A DNA stretch of 33,691 bases, from contig JAKSYS010000674.1 of the NCBI GenBank assembly GCA_022925895.1, positions 1 to 33,691 on the forward strand, given 5' to 3'. Below, in pieces: positions 10,157-20,939 of the stretch. The stretch's first letter is position 1; each line of letters begins with the position of its first letter. The stretch comes from Fragilaria crotonensis. Its lineage: Eukaryota > Bacillariophyta > Fragilariophyceae > Fragilariales > Fragilariaceae. A program made the position numbers and the translations under genes. Under the pieces are notes generated by a model. That model was not told the DNA's origin, did no database searches, and saw only the letters and a program-made list of their open reading frames with translations.

Positions 10157-11240
10157 AGTTGCTCATACTTCTGTTTTCCCTTGGAAGTTTGACCTTGTTG
10201 TGAGCCGGTGCGAGTGGGTGGGTGGGTCGTTCATTTTTTATCCACTATCCACTGTACAGTAGCTGTCGAAAATGCTTCTTCGCAATGTGATGAGCGAAAA
10301 TCGTACAGTGTATGCATACGGTTATCGAGGCGAGAGCAGGCGTCTTCATTTTCCTGTAAATCCGAAAATCACGAAAATAGTTCAATTCGGGCGTTTTGAA
10401 AACTTATATTTTCACGTAAAACTCGGGAACTAACTTGTCTACTTCGTTGTTCATTTGAGTTGCTCAATAACTAATAACCATCAAGCATTGATGAACTGGT
10501 TTCTGTGCCCTTGTGTGCCATGCAAAATTGATTAATTGAAACAGGTGTTGTCTGGCAATGCCGCCTCCTAATGGGGATCACGTGCACAAATGATGACAGC
10601 AAAGTCAGAATGGCAAACATACCACAGTCAACAAAGCATTTGACACAAACTCACTCATGCAAATCTGCATAGGACACTAGCTACACCTTCCATTTTTGAT
10701 GGAATTCCAATACAACCATGGCCTTCTTGCTTCGGTGTCATGGGGAAAAGTTTGTAACTTTGTTAGAAATGAAATTCTGCCACTTTATCACCATTGCTTG
10801 GACCGTCAATTTGCAGGCCACATCACTCATGAATTTGGGGTTTCCAATACCTTGATTTCGGGAAAACTCCAAAAACAAAGAGGCCTGTGCCAAAGTACAT
10901 GAAAGACTGTAGGAGTATATTGACCGCGAGCATCGAGTTGAGGTACAGCAACTAACGGTTGTTGTTGTACCGTTAGTATTCTTGGCCGCATTGGAATCTC
11001 ATCATTGCCCGAAGCTGAGTCCCATCCGGCTTTGGCCACTCAAATTCCTACGTGTAGCTACTGTACTCGGTAAAATTCTCATACAAAAAGCTTCAGTTGT
11101 CCAGGACTCATACTAACCTCCAACTTTGGATCAGCAATCTCTCAATATAAAACACATGCAATACAACAGGAATAACCCTACATTTGTCAATAAATTACCA
11201 ACATGTGTCCTACATCAGTTGGCTATGTCTGACCATTTTC
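10157..11240. other. Intergenic, no gene recognised
   Basis: This is AT-rich DNA with only short ORFs lacking family motifs on either strand. The first ~150 bases should include the acyltransferase promoter. A small inverted structure around 10950-10975 (CAACTAACGGTTG then ACCGTTAGT) is the only local pattern noted. Confidence 0.35.
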
Positions 11241-11960
11241 CCACTGTTGTTGCAGGACCAGATTTGCAAGTGGGAGTAGCATGATCAGTGCTGAGACTTT
11301 ATTACCATTATCAGGAAGGTCTGGCCCATGCACATTCCAGCTGTTAAGTTTGGGGCAGTTCTTGAGTCTATGCGTCATCCATGCTCCAATTTGCAGTTCT
11401 TGAGTCTATGCGTCATCCATGCTCCAATTTGCAGTTCTTGAGTCTATGCGTCATCCATGCTCCAATTTGCATTATGCAAGAAGTTTAGCCATGGTGTTGC
11501 TTGATCCATTGTCCGAGCTGGCAAGGTTGTTTCATTGTAAACAAATTTTCTTTACAGCAGTGAGCGAATTTTGTTAGCATGTTTTTGCTGTTTGCAGAGT
11601 TGATTTTCATATGCAATTTTTCTTTGCTGTAAGCGGATTTTATTTAGGTGCGTGTTCTAACAAAAGAAGTATGTTTCTGTGTTCTAGCCAAGACATTCTA
11701 CATTAGCAAATTTAATTCTCCAAAAGGAAGTTTTGTTCTAGCACAGTTTTGCTTACAATATATTTGCTTCGTGTAGCTACTTACAATGTATTTGCTTTGT
11801 GTAGCTAAGAAAATTATATAAGCAATTTCATTCCGTGAGCAAATTTTTTCCGCAGGAAGCAATTTGCTTGCAAACACCAGCAGCATGATGACAATCACGC
11901 TGGCAGATCCAGTTTCGCGCCAGCCAGACATTGATCGGAAATGGTTTCCCTCCCGGCGGC
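11241..11960 (+). repeat. Dispersed repeat copy A, with a 38-bp exact triplication
   Basis: This segment is paralogous to 28030-28440. Shared landmarks in the same order are: CATTCCAGCTGTTAAG / TATTCCAGCCGTGAAG, GGCAGTTC, CATGCTCCAATTT, GAGCTGGCAAG / AAGCTGGCAAG, AAGCAATTTCATTC, GTGAGCAA and an ATCACGC..GG(C)AGATCCAGTTT end. Within copy A, a 38-bp unit (starts GCAGTTCTTGAG, ends GCTCCAATTT) occurs three times head-to-tail without a mismatch at 11355-11392, 11393-11430 and 11431-11468. It has no coding signature, so it is likely a non-autonomous element or solo-LTR-like repeat. Confidence 0.7.
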
Positions 11961-12428
11961 AGGTGCATATTTTTCTTTATTTACGACTAATTCTGTATTG
12001 CCGGACCTTCAAGGGAATGAAGACTCTACTAGTACTGCTCACTCCCACAACACTCTACCTTTGTTGTGAAAGCAGACCTGCAAGATCAAACCTTGATTAA
12101 ATTGAATCTTTCAAAATGAAACCTAGAAATAGCTTAATAAGTTCAACAAATAGAATTTCAAAGCGTTCTTTGTTTGACCAAACCCGGATTCATAATGAAC
12201 AAGTGCACAGCCTTCCTCGTCATCGCTCATACCGTGTTCTAGTACAACGAATAGTAGATACTGCGCCACCGGATACTGTCATAAATGCGCACCTCTAATC
12301 TGTTCCCTCAATCTAATGAGGTAGACTGGAGCAGGGATAGCACGCACCTTACTACTAGATTGTCGTCGACCGACACACAATTAGCTCGCATTTGGCAAGG
12401 GAACCTGCAAACCTCGATGAGGTGGTCA
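11961..12428. other. Probable 3' flank or LTR of the Copia remnant
   Basis: No gene is visible. The stretch directly follows, in element orientation, the stop of the decayed Copia pol at 12431-12429, so part of it could be a decayed 3' LTR. No matching second LTR was found in the window. Confidence 0.3.
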
Positions 12429-13145
12429 TCATTTGTGGTCAACAATATCATATATGAATTGTCCCACCATATTGTAGTGCTTCTGGCCACCGGGGATAAG
12501 TTTCGTACATATGTCTGCTGGATTGTCACATACCGCTTGATACATACCCAACCAAACATTGGCGCGCATTGTAACAGACTGACTTTGACTTCTTCTTTAG
12601 TATGGACTCCGGCCGATGAGTATTGTGAACATCTGACATGATATCACTTTAAAGAAATGAGGGTCCTGACAATGGTACACCTATCATCTGGAGCAGCTTC
12701 TATTCGATGCCTCATTGCGTTTCCATCCCTTGTTGCATGGCAGTAAATTCGGCGCCAGATACACTAGTAGTTTGATAATGGATTGTTTCTTGCTGGAAAA
12801 TCATTCAATTTGGACCAAGTTCAAGTAAATGACAAAGCCACCTCCTCGTAAGTGTTGCATCTTCTTGTCACCAGTCCAAAAGCTTGCATAAGTTAATCCT
12901 CACCGTGAGGGTTGGTGTGTTTGGTGGAATTGCCTCTTCGTGCCAATTGATGGGAAAGTTGGATCGAAGACAATCCAATTGCATGTTCATTTGTTGCTTC
13001 TCAACATAATTGAAAACGTGGAATACTCCGCTGCCTCCAGATGAACTTCTCTCAGCAAGACCAGAAAGGAAGCTCCGCTATTTCTGTAATAAAATCAACA
13101 CGCCCAAATTCTATGCATCAGCAATTCATGATCCGACACCAAACC
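12429..13145 (-). pseudogene. Decayed Ty1/Copia pol 3' end (RT tail and RNase H)
   Basis: Reading the minus strand and hopping frames reveals a consecutive series of Copia landmarks. EFGRVDFITEIAEL is near 13115, LLREVHLEAA near 13050, HVFNYVEK near 13020 and PPNTPTLTVRIN near 12925. The RNase H domain follows: YASFWTGDKKM, GGGFVIYLNLVQIE, FSSKKQSII (12890-12780), GAEFTAMQQGMET (near 12755), MIGVPLSGPSF (near 12685) and HNTHRPESILKKKSKSVCYN (near 12610). The end is DNPADICTKLIPGGQK (near 12515), then a stop at 12431-12429. There are several frameshifts and in-frame stops (for example QIE-stop-FSS), so it is non-functional. The upstream gag, protease, integrase and RT core are missing, cut off near 13145 where MULE sequence begins. 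Confidence 0.82.
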
Positions 13146-13189
13146 GCGTTATGAAGAGGCACAGTTTAGTTGTCTACATTACAGCATGT

Positions 13190-14010
13190 CATGTTATTAC
13201 AACGTATGCCACAGTAGGATGGAGATTGACTGCCAAGAGTTTAGAGAAGACCATGTACTTAGAAACCATGACGAAATGCAACCCCATGTCATTGAATGCA
13301 CAAAGAGTCAAACCAAGGAGATGCATGGTTGATATTTTTTCTTTCCTGGTTTTATGAAGTATGATGCTCTGAACATTATGGGACCTTCTGTTTTGCTTGC
13401 TGATGCAGTTCACCTGCATGGCAAGTTCAAGAGAACATTGTACATTTCATCTGTCTTATCAGGGAACAACAATTTGTATGCAATTGGAGTATCAATATCG
13501 TCTTCCGGTAATGAAGTTCAAACAACCTGGATGACGATGCTTTCACTTGTCGACACAGCAACTCCTATCCTAAATGAGTAGGGATTGGAGCAGGATGAAG
13601 ATGCTACATTCCGTGGACGTCCGTTTGTCTTCAATTCCAATCAGGACAAGAGCCTCAAGCCTGCCCGAAAGAAGGTATTCCGGAGGAATTTTGAGTTTAG
13701 TTGTGCTCAGCACATAGAATCAAATGTGACCCAGTAGTGCCTTGGGAAAGTGCTGTGAGCAGTACACTATTGCGATGACCAAGCTGAATTCAGCAGAAGA
13801 TGCACCTAATATGATGGATCTGGCGCCCAAAATTGAGCGCAGCACTTCTGCCTACATACAAAGCATTGTTGAAATCATTGGTGTGCTCTGATAATGTACA
13901 CAATTGATTGATTTGCAGTGCCCCTATTTGCCCCCTTCATACAGAATGGTCAACAACATGTTTACAGAGGAGGCATGGGATGATCTAGAAAAAATTTGAT
14001 GTCATGTTTA
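13190..14010 (+). pseudogene. Decayed MULE (Mutator-like) transposase fragment
   Basis: A plus-strand series reads TYATVGWRLTAKSLEK and YLETMTKCNPMS (13200-13300). After a frameshift near 13350 comes a MULE core: LLADAVHLHGKFKRTLY, SGNNNLYAIGVSI and TTWMTMLSLV (13390-13560). After a stop at 13579-13581, in the same frame, are RGRPFVFNSNQDKSLKPA and FSCAQHIESNV (13610-13735). This is the Mutator order of first catalytic Asp region (D-A-V-H-L), then SDRxKGL-like block, then CxxHIxxN block. The second catalytic Asp appears replaced (SNQDKS where SDRxKG is expected). Remains such as NNMFTEEAWDDLEK trail to about 14000. Multiple stops make it inactive. Confidence 0.72.
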
Positions 14011-14369
14011 CAAGGATTGGTTTTTGGACCAACTATTTGAAGTTTGAGGATTCCAATGTTTTTCCCGTGCTGCTCAGCAGACTCTGAAAGCAGATTCAGA
14101 TGCAGCAGCTTCCATGACAGTCATGGAAATCAAACTGGAGTGTGGTGAATTCAAAGTCACCTAATAAGGGTATGGTTCTACTGCTGCTGACGAATAAGGT
14201 AAGCAGCCAGGACTTTGTATTTTAATTACCACCCAAGGGGTCGCCAACAAAGCAGCAGCAGCAGAGCATTGAAAAACAAAACAAAACCTAATCATTGGGT
14301 TGTCACCGTTTTAGGACCGTCAGAGCCTATATGTGTATTCCCTTGCGGGCTTTTCCCGCAAGTGCTAAA

Positions 14370-16390
14370 GTCTCTCCCATGTAAGTGAACAATGGTCCAT
14401 CTGTCGTCGTCGGCGTGAAGTACGACGTAATTTTTGTCTGGCTTCTACCGCTCTGGGTGAAATGTTGGTCTCCTGCCAACAATTTGTCGATTATTCGACG
14501 TAGTTTTGTGATCGTCGCCGCTGTTGATGATCTGATCTTTGCAAGTTCTGTATTGTTGGCTTCGTGAAGGCGTATATTCCTTGCTGTCCAAATATGGTTT
14601 GTGTATATTCCGATGCTTCGTTCAGTGATCTCATTCGTTGCATTCCCAGTGTGCTATCAGTTGCGTCGGAATCCTCGTAGCAAGGAGATGCTGCTAAATC
14701 CTGCCAACTTTTTGAGAGAAAGCCACGTAGCGCGTTGTCCCATCCTATCTGTGATTGCTTGAGAAGTGCCCTTTGATAGTATGTTGAGCATGTGTCCTTG
14801 ATAATCTATTGTGGTGGGGTTGTTAGCGTGGTTGCCGGTAGTTTGCCAATGTTCGAGTCCTCCCACCACCACCTCGTCGCGACGTAACGGATGTGGATCA
14901 CGGTTGTTGGGGGGTCTCGAAGGAGGTCATTCAGGCCTTTCTGTTGGGAAGGATTCTTAGCACAGGATATCATGTGATTCCATGTTTCCTCCCTTGAGGT
15001 GCAGTACGGGCTATTTTTAGTGATTCGTCTTTGGTCTCTGCTCGTCGGAATCGCAACACACCAGTCGATGGTTGGTCGTGTACCATCATTGTTTGTCGCA
15101 CCCTCTGCCCGGGCGTCAGTTTCTTAAAGTGACCTTGGAAAAGATCAAGACCTATGTCATTCCAGACGGACTTGGGCCATCCATGTCGTTGTTGCATGTA
15201 CTGTTGCAGGTGATAACCATTTAGTAAATGGTAAATGGTATCGAATGCATGCATCGTGTTGGCTGGTCACTCTGACGCCGTTTATCAAAAGTGATATCTA
15301 CTGTTCCGGTACGTGGTCGACATGCTGTTGCGAAGACTAATGTCATCCACGCATGCGATATCTGGTGGCCAAGAAGTTGGCATTGATGTTCATTTGTGCA
15401 ATGTGTGGTGGTAAACTTGTGTCGTATGATCGCAGTGCCCCTTGATCCACTTCAATGTCACCATTCTAATTTTGCAGAGATGCTTTCGTATCAGGGACAG
15501 GAGATCCGAATCACATGATTGTTGTCTTTCCGATTGGTGTGGTATACTCGTGATATAGTATAGCTGACTTACTGTCGGAGATCCATCGGAAGCTGCATCT
15601 AGCTATGTTGTATACCCCAATTCCGGGCTAGACATGTGATCAAAAGGAGCGACGAGGCAAAACCACAAAGTTCGCTTTGAGTAGAGTTGTTGGATGAGTC
15701 GTACGTGTTTGGAGTTGGAGATTCTTACCCACCCAAAAGTTCCTTGGGCTGATTCTCAACAATCCCCCCATCCGATGCAATGAAAACTCTCCTTGGAACG
15801 AAAAGCCCGCCAGACTTGAAGATCTTTTGCTCTCTGTTTTACCTCCTGGACCAGTTGGCGTTGTGTTTGCGGTAGCGTAAGAATTTAGTCCTTTAATGGA
15901 ATCTTCGTTGGTTGGTGATGCTCGTGATTGGTGGTGGCCATCGGTTTTTTTCCGCATATGAGTCCGGAGTTTCTCTTTCATTTATGGTGCACGGTGGTTG
16001 CTTCGAAAGCGGTGTATATCGTAGAAACACCGATTGGATGTATCGCTTCCATAATTTGCGTTGTGCAGCTGTCGGTTCTTCTTGCCGAGGCCATTTTATC
16101 AGTGATGTCCATTCAGGCAGACGTCTTCCGTCCAGATATGGTAACATAACGGTTATTGGATATGCTGGATCTGTCATGTCAGCCAGAGTTAGTAGTAGCA
16201 GCCGAGCATTGACATTGTTAAGTCTATTGCGCCTTGGTGTTCGTGTGGCATGGCAAGATTGCATGATTCCTCGCCTGGACATCTCTGTCATATGCGACGG
16301 TGGTGTAGGCTGGATTGCGAAGGAATTGGCTGGAGGACCGAGAGGATGATGCGGGTGGCGATGTAAGTAGTGGGGGAACAATGCAATGAA
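14370..16390 (-). pseudogene. Decayed retroelement gene with WPRQ domain, RNase H and C-terminal IGW domain
   Basis: Minus-strand reading across frames gives an ordered protein. First comes a block with LNNVNARLLLLTLADMTD and LIKWPRQEEPTAAQRKLW (16240-16050). An RNase H-like domain follows: GTFGWVRISN (near 15730), ISDSKSAILYHE (near 15580), KWIKGHYDHTT (near 15445) and AQMNINANFLAT (near 15395). A downstream part has QRHGWPKSVWNDIGLDLF and KKLTPGQRVRQTMMVHD (15210-15080), then SQIGWDNALRGFLSKSWQ (near 14750) and IWTARNIRLHEANN (near 14590). From memory, this order recurs in diatom repetitive ORFs carrying RNase H after a reverse transcriptase, but no RT is visible here. Several frameshifts show it is dead. 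The exact element class is not known to me. Confidence 0.6.
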
Positions 16391-16399
16391 ATGGGTTTG

Positions 16400-16840
16400 G
16401 GATGGTGAAGGCTAGACTGCGGAGAGGGTGATGTAGCGGTTGCGTCGTGCCGGCCGCACAAAGCCATAATCATAAGTGATGCAAAGGCAGTCACGGGACG
16501 CAAGGAATACAGGATGATCGGATCGCCAATGTCCGAAACATTCATTCCTAACCCCGGTTCCTCGTTGCTAAGAAAACGTTAGGATAGAGGATGAGGGAGC
16601 GCAATGGTCGTCGCCTTCACTCGTGAGGAGGTGGTCAAGCGCTCAAGAGCCAATCCAAAGCTGAACATTGCATAAACAGAATATATGGGAGCCTGATGCT
16701 TGTGGCTGATCTAAGTTTTCGCCGGGACGCAATAAGAAGCCAAAGCCAACAATGAGGCAGAGGGCAGTAGCAATGGAAACAGGGGTAGCTTCTCCCTGAG
16801 CCAATGCCCTTCCTTGGGACACATGCCCCTTTTGCATGAG
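16400..16840 (-). pseudogene. Fragment of tyrosine-recombinase-like (FLLRPGE) element protein
   Basis: On the minus strand near 16800-16660 the frame reads IVGFGFLLRPGENLD and then CNVQLWIGS. After frameshifts come GTGVRNECFGHWRSDHP (near 16550-16500) and CIPCVP. The FFLLRPGEY...DVQL pattern followed by a GxxNE..GH.RS..P..CPV stretch is, from memory, a recurrent diatom sequence tied to tyrosine-recombinase retroelements. The catalytic Arg/Tyr region cannot be assigned here. It lies just upstream of, and in the same direction as, the RNase H remnant, and may be a separate insertion. It is frameshifted and non-functional. Confidence 0.4.
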
Positions 16841-17959
16841 AATGATGGCAGGGAAATGCCCAAACTTCCAACTGTGTCTGCAGTCTGGGATTACGTACTT
16901 GAGATGGAAGCAGGAGATGCACACGCCAAGAGCGTCAAAGATCAGGAAGATATTGAGAAAAATCCAACAGGGAGAATCGCACCAAGTTTTGCTACGAAAT
17001 CCAGAATATTTGTTTCCAGAAGATTCATTGCGGTTCTTGGGACCAAACAAAGGTCCAGGTTACATCTTGGATGTCTTAAGTCAGAATGCAAAGGAACACA
17101 TTCATTGGCGGACAAATCCTGATGACGTTGAAACTGTAGTCGAGCATCTTCGCGCCGCTGAAGTTGAGCATGCTCTGGTGGCAAATCATCTCAATAAAAT
17201 CCTCTTCCAATCTGCCTTGTCTGGCCCTGGCAAGGGCCAGGATGTGTCCCTTCCATCAGAATGCCAGGAGAGGAAGAAACCATGAAAAAAAGAGTACAAA
17301 GACTTTCTGGCCTTCTACAAGGTACACAACAAGATTGATAACTCGTTGAACTTGTACAAGAACAAGCTATGTGACCTAGAGCCTAAACGACTCAATTCCA
17401 GCTGCACATTAAACAGTAGACTAGATCTGGGAGCTGTTCCTGAAACCTGGAGCAAGGCTACCTGTTGAAAAGGAAATGAACCTGAAATCAATTGGCGGAT
17501 TCGGGAAAATAGTTGGCAATTTCAAGTAATGCCATGCATGATCATTATTGCTGACAGCCATATGTGAGGATGAGGGCGACTAGTAAAATTTGAGAGAAGG
17601 TGCAAGTAACAACAAAAAAAGTGGGCAGCCTGGCCATGATGTGCATCAGAACACCACCCATTAGAATTTACAATGACTTGATGAGTGTCCAGTTCCATTA
17701 GGAATTTACATATTTTCGTTTCCTGAGGGCCTGTCCACCATGCGACCTTTAGGATCCAAGTTTCCAGGTTTCCAAGTACATATAACCAGTTCATTTTAGG
17801 TTCGACTTTTGTGAAAGTGAACCTGCATCCATGCAAAAAATGTTTGAACCGACGTTTCGAACTCCCAAGTTTCCTTGAACTCCGAAGAAATCCTGTCAAA
17901 GTAGAAGTGCACACTTGTATTGTGGCGTGAATTTCTTGTCATTGTATCACTACAGCATT
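16841..17959. other. Intergenic between element remnants, no gene recognised
   Basis: A plus-strand ORF at 16836-17285 (about 149 residues; contains PEYLFPEDSLRFLGPNKGPG and HIHWRTNPDDVETVVEHL) is open and reads slightly protein-like, but it matches no family I know and has no support around it. It could be another element fragment. The remainder, 17290-17960, shows nothing identifiable. Confidence 0.35.
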
Positions 17960-19400
17960 ATGACCATCATGATCACCAGAACGAAAGTATCATCACTTGC
18001 CCAACAAGAGCGTTCGTTGTCGGTTGCAAACCTTGTTGCAAATGTCGCAGCTGTTGTAGTTGGTTCCGCAGTAGGTCGCCGTGTATTGGCTGGACAACGA
18101 CAGCGGACAAATCGAGGATCTGTCCCAGGACGTCTTTCATTTAGAAAGCATACCAGAAGTCAGATAAGGACGTCTCAACAAACTTGGTCAACGGTTTTTC
18201 TGGAGGCAGGGCATATTGAATGACGTTAATTACTTCCTTCTAACGCCTTGCAAAACGTCCTCTGGCCTAACATTATTGCAGCATCTCCTGGCAAGAAGCA
18301 GGTACCACCAACTTTATCCCAAATGGTCCAATCTTGCCAGATGTCAGGCTTGCCTGTGCAATTTGTTGGTTTGCTGGTATCTCTTTGTACATTATGGCCA
18401 CATATGGTATTGGTAATTCCGACACAATTAACAGCTGTTGGTATGTGGTGGATGCCATAAACAAGCACCCCCAATATTCAATCAAGTAGCCCAATGACCA
18501 CGCTGTACAACATTTTATTGCTGATGACGGTTTTCACAAAGTTTCAGGTGCCAATTTTCTGTGCTGTGCATGAGCCATTGATGGAATCCTCATTTGGATT
18601 CATGAACTGTCTGACAAAGATTGTGGAGAGACTGGACGATGTAGCGCTGCTGGAAAGTTCCTGCTGTGTGGACAAAAGAGAAAGTTTGGGCTGAACTGCC
18701 AAGCTGTATGTGATGTCCGTGGCGGAGGATGCTTTCTGGATATATCAATTGTCTACCCAGGATCTACGTCATAATGTCTTCCTTTTGAAGGAATGACACT
18801 CTTCCCAAAATTGGAAGCAGGCATTTCGGTTCCAGGATTTTACATATTTGGTGACAATGCTTACTTATATACACCATACATGGCAACACCATATGCTGGG
18901 GTTTCAGGGGGTGCAAAAGATTCCTACAATTTCTATCACTGGCAGTTGCAAATTTGAATTGAATGTGCCTTTGGAATATGGACACATAAGTGGGCAATAC
19001 TCAGAAGCCCAATACCAATTGGTGTAAGTAAAAAAAAGAGTGTTGCACTTGTTCTTGCAATCCCAAAACTGCACAATTACTGTATAGATTGCAATGACAC
19101 TGCTGTATTTCCTTCCACTGCATCTGATGAGTCGCAAAGTGAGCTTGCTGGTGCTATTCCATGGTTCCTATTGTGGAAGAACATTGCAATTTGGATGTTG
19201 GTATAACTCCTTGCCAATTGCTAGATGAGGGAACCATTTCTATGATGTTGGAAGCAACGGCTGGTACAACAGGCAATGATGCTACAATTACATGTCAGAA
19301 AGCGCAGGTAGTACTCCACTACCCCATGAGTACTTGCATTCCTTGTTGGTTGCACCTGCTGGTGCCACGCAACCATTGCTAGGACCACGAGTCGCAACTC
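17960..19400 (+). pseudogene. PIF/Harbinger (DDE_Tnp_4) transposase, dead
   Basis: An N-terminal piece (ANLVANVAAVVVGSAVGRR, RGSVPGRLSF) lies at 17985-18145. From 18307 a single frame carries the whole catalytic core: DVRLACAICWFAG, NSDTINSCWYVVDAINKHP, AIDGILIWIHE (first catalytic Asp, near 18577), KFGLNCQAVCDVRGG (near 18690), FEGMTLFPKLEAG, FGDNAYLYTPYMATPYAG (second Asp, near 18855), IECAFGIWTHKWAILRSP (catalytic Glu, near 18960) and KLHNYCID. Four in-frame stops break it (18487-18489, 18571-18573, 18772-18774, 18955-18957). After a frameshift near 19160 the tail continues (GITPCQLLDEG, then LPHEYLHSLLVAPAG) to about 19400. All three acidic residues survive, but the stops make it inactive. 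Confidence 0.85.
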
Positions 19401-19473
19401 GCAACTAGCTAGTACAATTAGGAGATGAAAAAGTTATTGGCTGCATAGTACTAATCAGTACTAGTTGCTGTCA

Positions 19474-20480
19474 TCACTTGTTCTCTGTTGGTGCTCGTAA
19501 TTTGATTCTTGGCGGTCGTAAATCTGCAGATCTAGTTGACAAATTTCTTGTTAAGTAGGCGACCTTTGTTACTATAAACTCTGGCAGCCGCAGAGTCGAT
19601 CTCTCATGCTTCGGATCTGGTAGTAGCTCTGCATTCAGCTTCCTGTATTTCCGTGCCAAATCAAACAGCTTAGCTTTCCGACGGATGATACGTTCTCGAC
19701 ATAGCTCACTTTCTAGACTCAAGCTGCTTTTGTTGTTGCAAGTCTTGCTCGTGACGTTGGTCCTTGGAGCAGTCGATGACCAGCTGACGTTGACACTCAC
19801 CCAAATCCTGAATCGACTGCACAACAGGACGTAGCACTGATTCATCATAGTCAGGAGGAGAATCATCTTGGCGGCATTTGCGACGATGACTGCTACCAAC
19901 ACTGCGTGTACTTGGTACTGTACTTGCTGCAAAGGATGAATCTGACACACCTGTACCATTCCTTAGGCGCTGCAGTGATTACTGGAGTACTTGATGGCTA
20001 TCAGCCACCTCCCACAAGTATAGAACATACCATGGTCGGCCATTGAGAAATGCGGCTTGTGTTTTAGATCACGAGCTGCTTGTCCACCGAGAGATTGGAT
20101 GTTTCTCCCGTTGCCGGAAGCAGACAAGCTAGTGTGGTCATCTTTGTCATTGGCAGCTGGAGAGTTTTCCTCATCCTGCGCCTCTTCTCATTGTTATTCC
20201 TCATGGCCACCATCATCTAATTGTAAATTCCACCTTCTCATTGTCCACTCTGTTCCCACCATGTGATGATTTGCAGCAAGTCTGAGTACATTGAAGTGAA
20301 GATGTCCTCAATATGCTGAGGCAGTGGTGGAGAAAAAGCTGCCACTTGTTTGTAGGAACAGTTGATAGCAGTACGAAAGTCAACATGACAATCAGATGTG
20401 GGGGCATCAGGATAAAAATCAGGACTGTTCCATAAATCAGCAATTGTTTCGAATAAAGTCTTTGTTGGTCTGTAAAGAAA
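19474..20480 (-). pseudogene. Decayed accessory ORF convergent to the Harbinger transposase
   Basis: On the opposite strand, facing the transposase tail, frames link into one protein. It begins after an acceptor-like TTTCTTTACAG near 20465: LFETIADLWNSPDFYPD, DFRTAINCSYKQVAAFSPP, IITWWEQSGQ-stop-EGG, then IQSLGGQAARDLK (near 20080). Next comes DDSPPDYDESVLRPVV, QSIQDLGECQRQLVI and a coiled charged tail, RRKAKLFDLARKYRKLNAEL (near 19660). Two-gene PIF/Harbinger elements carry a Myb/trihelix-like DNA-binding partner, and the xPxGxKxAK-like patch and coiled tail fit such a protein loosely. In-frame stops near 20255 and 20225 and a frameshift near 19715 mark it as dead. Function is inferred from position. 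Confidence 0.5.
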
Positions 20481-20580
20481 GGAGAAAGACGAAGAAGAAT
20501 TGAGTTGTCAGGTATTTCCTTGGTATTAAAGAACTTCGCATGGACAGGACCTTGCACTGAAGAAGAATGCACGTATGTCT

Positions 20581-20939
20581 GATAGGATGATTCGAAAACA
20601 GTCGAAGTCTCAATCCAGAGGCTATCTTGTAGTCACCTCACGCTTCTCTTCTCACAACTAACCAACCCCACTTTGCCAACCACAGAAACGCTCCCCTTTT
20701 CTTCCGATCTCCATGGAAAATGAAAGGTTATACGGCTAAAACGAACGGAAGCATGTCATCTTAAATTTTTGGTGTTGTGAATTCTCGACTGCTATGGAGA
20801 TGAGTCCATTTTAAGGATAACTTATTTGTATGAATTACTCAGTAACCTTGTCAAGCAGATGCACTCTAGACTACCCACAAGAGCCAAACGCGACGAACAT
20901 TAAACATTTAACCACCGAATCCGATGAGATTACTCACCC
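20581..20939. other. Intergenic, nothing recognised
   Basis: This is the boundary between the transposon-rich half and the gene-rich half. It has no ORF of note. The last part should carry the 3' UTR of the membrane-protein gene. Confidence 0.35.

Noticed and set aside
11355-11468. CRISPR-like array
   Set aside because: The 38-bp units are contiguous with no spacers, and the genome is eukaryotic.
13010-13357. 115-codon plus ORF as a gene
   Set aside because: Its first half is antisense to the Copia remnant and its second half belongs to the MULE remnant.
16836-17285. 149-codon plus ORF
   Set aside because: It overlaps the start of the recombinase-like remnant on the other strand, matches no family, and lies within transposon debris.
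18487-18957. Alternative genetic code explaining the stops in the Harbinger frame
   Set aside because: TAG, TGA and TAA all occur there, while intact genes in the window end normally at these codons.
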